From JOPF133 sp052144935 (GTDB lineage Bacteria > Acidobacteriota > Terriglobia > Bryobacterales > Bryobacteraceae): a stretch of DNA of 34,428 nt. Of the stretch, positions 13,629 to 20,304 are shown piece by piece. Location: the NCBI GenBank assembly GCA_052144935.1, contig JBKQPR010000252.1, positions 1 to 34,428 of the forward strand, read 5' to 3'. The notes under the pieces are model-generated. The model was not told where the DNA came from and did not search any database. It saw only the letters and a program-made list of their open reading frames with translations. Both the position numbers and the translations under genes were made by a program. The number at the start of each line of letters is the position of its first letter. The stretch's first letter is position 1.

Positions 13629-15254
13629 TTAATTCGCCGGATCCCCGCGCCGGCCGGCTGCGTTCATGGCGGGGCAGGAGGCTGCCAGCGCGCGGGCCTC
13701 CGCTTTGGGGAAGTACGGCGACACCGCTTCGAGCGAGCGCTCCAGGTACTCGCGGGATGCCGCGCAGGATCCGCCCGCCACCGCGGCCAGGTGACGCCAG
13801 GCTTGGGCATCGGCGTGAAGTACGGCGGGGATCTCAAAGTTCAGGGCGCTCGAAAATTCATCCTCGGCGCGCGCCCATTCCTTGCGGCGGTAGAGCAGGA
13901 TTCCGCGATAAAAATGCGCCTCTCCGGAAGCCAGATCCTTGGCCGAGGCGAAGGCCGTGCGGCTGGCCAGGTTATAGTCGGTGAGCGCTCCCGCGGGATC
14001 GCCGGCCGCCTCCTTCGCCCGCGCCCGCAGGTACAGCGGCCTCGCGCGGGAGCCATCCTCATGCGCCGCGCGATCCAGCGTGGCGATGGCGGCGGCCGGC
14101 TCCCCCGCCAGCAACTGCGCGCCTCCCAGGTCGGCCAGCGACTCGGCCCAATCCGGGCGCGGACTCAACGATTGCAGAATGTTGGGCGGAGACTCGCGGC
14201 GGTCGATCTCCCAGCGGGCGATGGCCGCTTGATAGCGCCCCGCGGCGGGCTGGTAGCGGCCTTCGGCGAATGCCTGGCGGCCGGCGACCCAATCCACCCA
14301 GCCGCCGGTAGAGCCGACGAAATCGCGGGCAGCTTCGCGCGGATCGCTACTATTCAACGCCATCCAGCCCAGCCAGTCCCGGCCCTTTTGCACAATCTGC
14401 TGGCAGAACACGGCCGGCATCACGTCCAAAGCGCAAATGGGCGTTGCTGCGGCAGCGGCCAGATCGAGCCGCGCGCGCTCCAAGCGGGCAGTGTCCGGCG
14501 CGGCGGTGTCAGCACCGGCGCCGCTCCGCCCGGCGGCGCTCGACGTAGCGGCACCCACCCCAACAGCACCCGCACCGGCGGCGCCCGATGCGGCAGCCCC
14601 CAATGCTGCAGCGCCCGATGCAGCAGCGCCCAACCCAGCAGTGCCTGCACCAGCGATGCCCGACGCGGCAGCGCCCGCCCCAACAGCACCCGCACCGGTG
14701 GCGCCCTGCCGGGCGGTCCCCGACGTAGCGGCACCCAACCCGGCGGTGCCCGCACCGGCGGTGCCCGATGCAGCAGCGCCCAACCCGGCGGCGCCCGACC
14801 CGGCGGTGCCCGACCCGGCGGTGCCCGACCCGGCGGCGTCCAGACCAGCTTGCAGGCGCGCGATGGTGGCCAGCACCCGCAGGCCCGGGGAGACCGGCTC
14901 GGGGGCCCCTTTTTTCGACCCCGCGGAGGGCAGGCGCGCCGGCCACGCCTCAATCGCCTTTTCCAACTCGACCTCGGCGGCGCCGTACTCCTCGGCCCGG
15001 TGCGTAATGGCGGCTCCCGCCAGCAGGCAGAAGCCTTTGCGATAGTGCAGCAGGGCCGCATCCGCGGGCAGAGCAACCGCCAGGGCGGCGGCCTGGCTTT
15101 GCACGCACGCGCCGGCATCCTCCAACCGCGCTACGCCCGCCAGATCGACACGGTCGAACTCCGCTTGCGCCTTCAAAGCCAGCGCCAGCCGCAGCTCATC
15201 GGCCGCCATCGAAGGCGTGGAGACCAGCACGAGAAGTGCGAAAAGCCTCATCAT
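13629..15254 (-). CDS. Secreted TPR-repeat protein with Ala/Gly pentapeptide insert
   Basis: Protein of 541 residues with a signal peptide (MRLFALLVLVSTPSMAA, cleavage near ADELRL). Tetratricopeptide-like helical pairs occupy the C-terminal half (WAESLADLGGAQLLAGEPAA, LYLRARAKEAAGDPAGALTD, AHFYRGILLYRRKEWARAED). Residues about 141-240 are twenty pentads of the A-G-S-G-T type, encoded by a 15-bp minisatellite that interrupts the helical array. The role is unknown; periplasmic TPR proteins often scaffold envelope complexes. It begins 42 nt after emrA and is probably the last gene of the efflux operon. Two adjacent ATGs (15254, 15251) exist; the second has better spacing from AAAGG. Confidence 0.72.
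   Translation of the reverse strand: MMRLFALLVLVSTPSMAADELRLALALKAQAEFDRVDLAGVARLEDAGACVQSQAAALAVALPADAALLHYRKGFCLLAGAAITHRAEEYGAAEVELEKAIEAWPARLPSAGSKKGAPEPVSPGLRVLATIARLQAGLDAAGSGTAGSGTAGSGAAGLGAAASGTAGAGTAGLGAATSGTARQGATGAGAVGAGAAASGIAGAGTAGLGAAASGAAALGAAASGAAGAGAVGVGAATSSAAGRSGAGADTAAPDTARLERARLDLAAAAATPICALDVMPAVFCQQIVQKGRDWLGWMALNSSDPREAARDFVGSTGGWVDWVAGRQAFAEGRYQPAAGRYQAAIARWEIDRRESPPNILQSLSPRPDWAESLADLGGAQLLAGEPAAAIATLDRAAHEDGSRARPLYLRARAKEAAGDPAGALTDYNLASRTAFASAKDLASGEAHFYRGILLYRRKEWARAEDEFSSALNFEIPAVLHADAQAWRHLAAVAGGSCAASREYLERSLEAVSPYFPKAEARALAASCPAMNAAGRRGDPAN
14535..14834 (-). repeat. 15-bp minisatellite in the TPR gene, about 20 units
   Basis: Tandem 15-bp units, best conserved at 14790-14834 (gcccgacccggcggt repeated), encode A-(G/A/T)-x-G-(A/T) pentads. 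Identity falls with distance from that end. The units contain no stops in several frames, so long false frames appear on both strands here. Confidence 0.88.
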
Positions 15255-15296
15255 ACCTTTCGACGGCAGGACGGGCGGCTCTGTTACGCCGCTATT

Positions 15297-16574
15297 TTAG
15301 CGCGTGAAGATGGTCACATCCACGTTCATGCCGGGCCGCAGAATCAGCGCATCTTTCTGGTCCACCAGGATCTTCACAGGGATGCGCTGCACCACCTTCA
15401 CGAAATTCCCGGTGGCATTTTCGGGAGGCAGCAGGCTGAGGCGCGAACCGGTGGCGCCGGCGATGGAATCCACATGGCCCTTCACGCTTTGGCCGTACAT
15501 ATCCACGTGGATCTCGGCCTCCTGACCCGGACGCACCTTGGCAAGCTGCGTTTCCTTGAAATTCGCGGTGACCCAGACATCCTGGAGCGGAATGATCGCC
15601 ATAAGCCCCTGGCCGGGGGAGACGATCTGGCCCACCTCGACGCTCTTGCGCGTCACCACGCCGTCGATGGGCGCCAGAATGGTGGTGTAGCTGAGCTGCA
15701 GCTCGGCCGCTTCCAGGTCGGCCTTGGAGGCTGCCACCGCCGCCGCGGCGGTGCCTGCATCGGCGGTGCGGACGGCCACCTGCTTGCGGTTGGCCATCGA
15801 GTTCTCCAGCATGGCCTGGGCCTGATTGACGCGCGACCCGGCGGCATCCAGCGCCGCCTTGCGCGCCGCGGCTTCCTTCTGGGCCGAGGCCACCTGTTCC
15901 TGCGCCCCCCTCAATTCGGCCTCCGCCACGCGCGCGCCGGCCACGTAGGAGTCGTACTGCTGCTGGGAGATCTCGGCCTTATCCACGAGCGTCTTCATGC
16001 GCGCCAGGTCCGCCTGGGCTTGCTCGTTGCTGGCCTGTTTGGAACGGACATTAGCCTCGGCATAAGCCAGCCCCGACCCGGATGCCTTCTCGTAGTCGAT
16101 CTGCGCGCGAGCCAGCTCCGCCTGGGCGTCGGCAAGCTGCGAGTCCGCCGCCGAAGTCACAGATAGGGTGGTTTCGTTGGTCATTGGCACCATCACCTGC
16201 GCCGACCGCAAGCGGCTCTCCGCCTGCAGCACCGCAGCCTTGGCCTGATCCACTTTGGCCTGAAAGTCGCGCGGATCGATGCGCACCAGAACGTCCCCGG
16301 TCTTCACCGGCTGGTTATCGAGCACCGCCACTTCGATGACGTTGCCCGAGATTTTGGGCGCGATGGCGCTGATGTGGCCATCCACGTTGGCATCATCGGA
16401 AGAGACGCGATCCTTGAAATGCAGATAAGTGGCCACTGCGGCCGCGGCGACGACTGCCAGCAGTAAGAAAAGTACCACGTACTTAACCGCCGGCGACTGG
16501 CGCGGGGCCCCGGGGGCACCTCCGAGCGGCTTCACGGCGATATCGGACTTAGCTTCTTCCACCACGTTTGCCAT
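15297..16574 (-). CDS. emrA: HlyD/EmrA-type membrane fusion protein
   Basis: Periplasmic adaptor of 425 residues linking an inner-membrane MFS pump to an outer-membrane channel. The short cytoplasmic N-terminus is followed by one membrane helix (VKYVVLFLLLAVVAAAAVATYL). Next come the first lipoyl half (ISAIAPKISGNVIEVAVLDNQPVKTGDVLVRIDPRDF), a long alpha-hairpin coiled coil (about 95-265) and the second lipoyl half (TTILAPIDGVVTRKSVEVGQIV). The beta-barrel region follows (VWVTANFKETQLAKVRPGQEAEI). The length fits the EmrA branch. AGAGGAA lies just upstream of the ATG. It follows emrB by 77 nt. Confidence 0.92.
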   Translation of the reverse strand: MANVVEEAKSDIAVKPLGGAPGAPRQSPAVKYVVLFLLLAVVAAAAVATYLHFKDRVSSDDANVDGHISAIAPKISGNVIEVAVLDNQPVKTGDVLVRIDPRDFQAKVDQAKAAVLQAESRLRSAQVMVPMTNETTLSVTSAADSQLADAQAELARAQIDYEKASGSGLAYAEANVRSKQASNEQAQADLARMKTLVDKAEISQQQYDSYVAGARVAEAELRGAQEQVASAQKEAAARKAALDAAGSRVNQAQAMLENSMANRKQVAVRTADAGTAAAAVAASKADLEAAELQLSYTTILAPIDGVVTRKSVEVGQIVSPGQGLMAIIPLQDVWVTANFKETQLAKVRPGQEAEIHVDMYGQSVKGHVDSIAGATGSRLSLLPPENATGNFVKVVQRIPVKILVDQKDALILRPGMNVDVTIFTR

Positions 16575-16599
16575 AAAATTCCTCTAAGACCCCTGGGCA

Positions 16600-16636
16600 C
16601 CGAGACGAGTCTCGGCGCGGCAGGCTAAGAGCCTGC
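16600..16636. repeat. Pair of short perfect hairpins between emrB and emrA
   Basis: ccgagac / gtctcgg (16600-16615, 2-nt gap) is followed at once by gcaggct-aag-agcctgc (16620-16636). The second resembles the ggcaggct...agcctgcgcc intergenic elements common in environmental genomes (from memory). They lie in the 77-nt gap within the efflux operon and have no T-run, so they may influence the ratio of pump to adaptor through mRNA processing rather than terminate. Confidence 0.55.
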
Positions 16637-16651
16637 GCCACAATGCGCTTT

Positions 16652-18241
16652 TCATTCCACCATCAGCGGGCCGCGGACCGGCCCCGATTTGCGCATCAGA
16701 AACATCAACGGCACGATGAGGGTGAACAGCACTCCCATCACCCAGAAAGCATCCGAAAATGCCAGCATACTCGACTGGCGCAGCAGAGTTCCGTAGATCA
16801 TCCCGCGCGCTTGCATCCCCGCATCGGCCGCCCCCGAGCCGTGCAACTGGAGCAGCGCCGCCGAGCGCGCCAAGGCTTCCCGGTAAGCGCCATCGTAGGG
16901 AGTGAGATGCGCCACCAGCACCGACTGGTGGAACTGCGCCCGGCGCGCCAGCAGAGTGGTCACCGTGGCGATCCCCGCGCTGCCCCCGATGTTGCGCGCC
17001 AGGTTGAACAGCCCGGTGGCGTAATTGGTGCGCTCCTTGGGAATAAAGGCGAAGGCCATGGTGCTGATGGGCACGAACAGAAAGGCCAGCCCGGTGCTCT
17101 GCACCACGCGGCTCCATACCGCCGTCGAGTAATCCAGATCCAGGTTGAAGCGCGACATGGCCAGCAGGCCCGATGCGGAGATCAGCACCCCGCCGACCAC
17201 CAGCCAGCGAGCCTGCACCTTGCGCAGCAGCATTCCCACCACGGGCAGCAGCACGCAGACGACGATTCCGCCCGGCGAAAGCACCAGGCCGCTCAGCAGC
17301 GCCGTGTAACCGAGCAGCGTCTGCAGGAACAGCGGCAGCAGCGCGGTGCTGCCGTAGAGCACGAAGCCCAGCACCAGCATGGACACGGTCGAGAGCATGT
17401 AATTCCGTTCCTTGAGGATGCGGAAATCGATCACCGGCTGGCGCTGGCGCAGTTCCCAGAGGACCACGCTCACCAGGCACACCAGCATCACCACGCCGAA
17501 CGCCACAATGAAATGCGACCCCAGCCAATCTTCGCGCTGCCCCTGGTCGAGCACCACTTCGAGCGATCCCAGCCCGGTGGCCAGCAGCCCAAAACCAATG
17601 TAGTCGATCTTCAGCCCGCCGGCGATGCTCTTGCGCACCAGGTAGGGCGGATCGAACACCAGCCAGGCGGTGAGCAGCAGGGAAAGAATCCCGATCGGAA
17701 GATTGATGAAAAAGATCCAGCGCCATGTGTAGTTGTCGGTAATCCAGCCGCCCAGCGTCGGGCCGATCACCGGCGCCACCACCACTCCCATGCCATACAC
17801 CGCCATGGCCATGCCGCGCTTCTCCCGCGGAAAGCTTTCCACCAGGATAGCCTGAGACATGGGTTGCAGGGCGCCGCCGCCAAATCCCTGCAGGACGCGG
17901 AAGAAGATCAGGGCGCCCAGCGACGGCGCCAATCCGCACAACAACGAACTTACCGTGAACAGGGCCACGCAGATCATATAGAAGCGCTTGCGCCCCATCC
18001 ACATGGAAAACCAGCCGCCCATCGGGAGAATGACGGCGTTGGACACCAGGTACGACGTCAGCACCCAGGTGGACTCGTCCACGCTGGCCGAGAGGCTGCC
18101 GGCGATGTGCGGCAGCGCGACGTTGGCCACGCTGGTGTCGAGCACCTCCATGAAGGTGGCCAGCATCACTGTCATGGCGATGATCCAGGGACTGACGCCT
18201 CCGGGTCTCCGGCCGAGCGATGGTGTGCCGTTGACGGCCAC
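16652..18241 (-). CDS. emrB: DHA2-family MFS drug transporter, EmrB-like
   Basis: Inner-membrane multidrug:H+ antiporter of about 529 residues, with 14 predicted membrane segments. TM1 carries LATFMEVLDTSVANVALPHIAG, the DHA2 hallmark, followed by STWVLTSYLVSNAVILPMGGW. WRWIFFINLPIGI and the RG-rich loop motif FPREKRGMAMAVYGMGVV follow. The start is uncertain. The frame is open to an ATG at 18382 that overlaps tolC, but the extra 47 residues are Pro/Gly-rich and encoded by dispersed repeats. GTG at 18241 or 18244 gives an N-terminus of family length. In the efflux cassette it follows tolC and precedes emrA. Substrate unknown. Confidence 0.9.
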   Translation of the reverse strand: MAVNGTPSLGRRPGGVSPWIIAMTVMLATFMEVLDTSVANVALPHIAGSLSASVDESTWVLTSYLVSNAVILPMGGWFSMWMGRKRFYMICVALFTVSSLLCGLAPSLGALIFFRVLQGFGGGALQPMSQAILVESFPREKRGMAMAVYGMGVVVAPVIGPTLGGWITDNYTWRWIFFINLPIGILSLLLTAWLVFDPPYLVRKSIAGGLKIDYIGFGLLATGLGSLEVVLDQGQREDWLGSHFIVAFGVVMLVCLVSVVLWELRQRQPVIDFRILKERNYMLSTVSMLVLGFVLYGSTALLPLFLQTLLGYTALLSGLVLSPGGIVVCVLLPVVGMLLRKVQARWLVVGGVLISASGLLAMSRFNLDLDYSTAVWSRVVQSTGLAFLFVPISTMAFAFIPKERTNYATGLFNLARNIGGSAGIATVTTLLARRAQFHQSVLVAHLTPYDGAYREALARSAALLQLHGSGAADAGMQARGMIYGTLLRQSSMLAFSDAFWVMGVLFTLIVPLMFLMRKSGPVRGPLMVE

Positions 18242-18306
18242 CACTCCCTCACGGTCGTGGCTCGGAACAGAGCCGGGCCCACGGGGCACAGGGCCCGGAG
18301 GGCGCC
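18239..18306. repeat. Dispersed repeat cluster in the tolC-emrB gap
   Basis: On the minus strand 18277-18239 reads cggctctgttccgagccac and then gaccgtgagggagtggt, a copy of the CGGAGCC(A/G)CGAC family. Next to it (plus-strand reading) gggcccacggggcac and gggcccggagggcgcc (18275-18306) are diverged copies of the 18-bp GGGCCCAGAGGGC family. Two families abut here, at the uncertain emrB start. Confidence 0.55.
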
Positions 18307-18344
18307 GCGGTTTCGCAGCAGCGGCGAATCCGGGGATTGAAGGC

Positions 18345-19688
18345 CTACCGGACGTACAGATCCTCCCTGCGCCCGGTGGCATGCGCCAGGTCGGCGCGCG
18401 CCTGGTTGTAACGATAGTAGGCCGAGATCTGGTTGTCGTTGGCGCGGGCCAGCTCGTCCTGCGCGGTGATCACCTCGATGTTGTTGGCCACGCCGGCCTG
18501 GAACCGGTCGCGGGCCTGCTCCACTTCCTGCTTGGCCAGTTGCACCCCCAGATTGGCCACCTCGATCTCATTGCGGGCGGCCTCAAGCTGCGCCGCGGCG
18601 GTCTTCACTTCCAGGGCCACGCGGTTGCGCAGGTCCTGCTCGCGCTGCTTGAGCTGGCGGATGGCCAAATCCGCCTGGGTCTTCTGCGCCTCGATCCGCC
18701 CGCCGGTGAAGATCGGAAAATCCAGGCTGGCCGTATACGTGTAAACCGGGATGGCGCTGGTGGGGGTCAGGCCCTGTTCCACCCAGAAGCCGTTCAAGGA
18801 GAGCTTGGGGAGCCGCTCGGCGGCGGCCGTCCGCAGTTCCAGATCGGCGCGCTTCTCCTCGGCGGCAATCTGGCGCAGCTCGGCGCGGGTGCCGTAGGCC
18901 AGTTCCAAGCGCTGGTCCACCGATATCGGCGCGGTCTCCGCCAGCTTCACCTGGTCGCCCGCGAACTGCACCTGATCGGCCAGTTCGATCTGGCGGCGCG
19001 GGTCCACATTCAGCAGGCGCGAGAGACCGTAAAGCGAAGTCTCCAGTTGGGTGCGCGCCTCGATCAGCCGCTGCTTCTCGTTCTGCAACTGAACGTTGGA
19101 GCGCAGGGTGTCGATCCCCGTGCCGACGCCGCTTTTCTGCAAATCGGCCGCCTGATCGTAGAGCGCCTGGGCCAGCTCCACGCGCGATTGGTCCGCCTGC
19201 ACATCCGCCGCGGCGCGCTGGCTGCCGAGGTACTGCGACACCACCAGCAGAATGGCATCGTCCTGCGCCGCGGTCTCCTGCGCGCGGCTGGCGTCGATGC
19301 CGTATTCCGAGGAGTGGTAGCGCCGCCAGAGCGTCAGATCGAAGACCGCGGCGTTGAATTTCACTCCGCCCTGAGCCACGTAAAAGGGTCCGATGTGCTC
19401 CGGGAAACCGGGAAAGCTGAGTCCGATCTCCGAGTGCAGGTTGAGCCGATTCACGGTCTCGGCGAGACTCCCGCTGACTTGCGGAAACAGGCCGGAGCGC
19501 GCCACCAGCCGGTCCTGCTGGCTCTGGGACACTCCCAGGTTGGCCAGGATCACCTGCGGGTTCTGCTTGAGGGCCAGGGCGACCGCCTCTTTCAGGGTGA
19601 GCTTCAAGGGGGCGGCCGGCTGCGCGGGCGAGGCCGGGAGGAGTGCCAGCCAGATCGCCGCGCCGCCTATCCAAGGATTCGTGCGCAT
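18345..19688 (-). CDS. tolC: TolC-family outer-membrane efflux protein
   Basis: Outer-membrane channel of 447 residues for the adjacent EmrAB pump. A signal peptide (GGAAIWLALLPASPAQPAA) is followed by LTLKEAVALALKQNPQVILA, the usual OEP opening. Two repeated halves of long heptad helices follow, the first containing QLENEKQRLIEARTQLETSLY-like coiled coil. The second half has VALEVKTAAAQLEAARNEIEVA and the end region ARDRFQAGVANNIEVITAQDELARA. Start ATG at 19688 is used because it begins the signal peptide; an upstream ATG at 19727 is less natural. A TATCCT box 9 nt before the ATG suggests its own promoter and a near-leaderless mRNA. First gene of the efflux operon. Confidence 0.9.
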   Translation of the reverse strand: MRTNPWIGGAAIWLALLPASPAQPAAPLKLTLKEAVALALKQNPQVILANLGVSQSQQDRLVARSGLFPQVSGSLAETVNRLNLHSEIGLSFPGFPEHIGPFYVAQGGVKFNAAVFDLTLWRRYHSSEYGIDASRAQETAAQDDAILLVVSQYLGSQRAAADVQADQSRVELAQALYDQAADLQKSGVGTGIDTLRSNVQLQNEKQRLIEARTQLETSLYGLSRLLNVDPRRQIELADQVQFAGDQVKLAETAPISVDQRLELAYGTRAELRQIAAEEKRADLELRTAAAERLPKLSLNGFWVEQGLTPTSAIPVYTYTASLDFPIFTGGRIEAQKTQADLAIRQLKQREQDLRNRVALEVKTAAAQLEAARNEIEVANLGVQLAKQEVEQARDRFQAGVANNIEVITAQDELARANDNQISAYYRYNQARADLAHATGRREDLYVR

Positions 19689-19697
19689 ATCGGTTCC

Positions 19698-19703
19698 AGG
19701 ATA
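19698..19703 (-). promoter_or_regulatory. Candidate -10 box of the efflux operon
   Basis: TATCCT on the minus strand (context ctacTATCCT) ends 9 nt before the tolC ATG, with GGAA between them. It is the same hexamer as the box before the enolase-superfamily gene. Confidence 0.4.
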
Positions 19704-19872
19704 GTAGAACGGCAGGTTGGGGTCCAAACTTTAGGGGTGGCGGGGAGGTTTCGCACTGGACGGCTAAGTGTCTGGAAAATCGACAGGTTTGCCGGGAAAC
19801 CGGACTCCGGGCACCGCCCCTGGGGCCGGCTCGGCGACCCCTCCATTCTGCCCAAATGACGGCAGTGCACGG

Positions 19873-20071
19873 CGGATCTTCACCTGCTTGGCCACCAGGT
19901 TGGAGTTCACCTGGAACACCATCAGCTCAATGATCTTGATCCTCGTCGGTGAGCGAGCTGAAGAGGATGATTCCGTCCAGCCGGTTCAGAAATTCCCACT
20001 TGAACGCCTTCTTCACTTCTCCCCGCCCCATGTCCTCCAGCTTCGAGGGGATGCCTTCGCCCAGCGGCGCC
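19873..20071 (-). pseudogene. Decayed duplicate of a clpC segment
   Basis: These 199 nt align with clpC 22748-22951 (204 nt) with about 14 substitutions and one 5-nt deletion, roughly 93% identity in the aligned bases. The translated match is GEGIPSKLEDM then GEVKKAF and EFLNRLDGIILFSSLTDED, from the region after the second AAA+ domain. The deletion (clpC agatc absent) shifts the frame, and neither end of the gene is present, so it cannot make a Clp protein. It lies about 2.9 kb from the parent copy in the same orientation, with the VWFA gene between. Confidence 0.92.
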
Positions 20072-20304
20072 CGGGCAAATGGCGCCAGCGCCTTCCCTGA
20101 TGCGTTGCGTTGGAACCTACGACCGGCGAGGGCCCTCACGGTACACGCGGCGTTGCTGTCAGCGCCCACGATCGGCAAGGGATAAGGAAGCAATGCCTGT
20201 GATACGTCAAACTGAGGCAGGCCGTCCTGGGTTAGAGGAATCGGCGGCCCCAAAGTGTTCCCCCAAGGTCCTTAAGAGTTTCTGGCCGCTCATGTGCTTC
20301 GCCC

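Larger units (their letters stand above)
19689..20304. other. Intergenic region with gene debris
   Basis: This 616-nt gap lies between the tolC start and the VWFA gene stop. It contains the tolC -10 box and the clpC-derived fragment 19873-20071. A further stretch (20072-20253, minus frame) reads PIPLTQDGLPQFDVSQALLP and similar, like part of a protein I cannot name. No intact gene is seen. Confidence 0.6.

Noticed and set aside
14420..15118. Reverse-frame Pro/Arg repeat protein over the TPR minisatellite
   Set aside because: It has no ribosome site or signal and is one of several frames opened by the repeat; the signal-peptide TPR frame is the gene.
13506..16166. Plus-strand open frame of 886 codons opposite the TPR gene and emrA
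   Set aside because: Crosses two well-supported minus-strand genes and is kept open by the stop-free 15-bp minisatellite.
16652..18382. Long N-terminal extension of the MFS transporter
   Set aside because: The extra residues are Pro/Gly-rich, come from repeat DNA, overlap tolC and are absent in the family; a GTG start is preferred though not proven.
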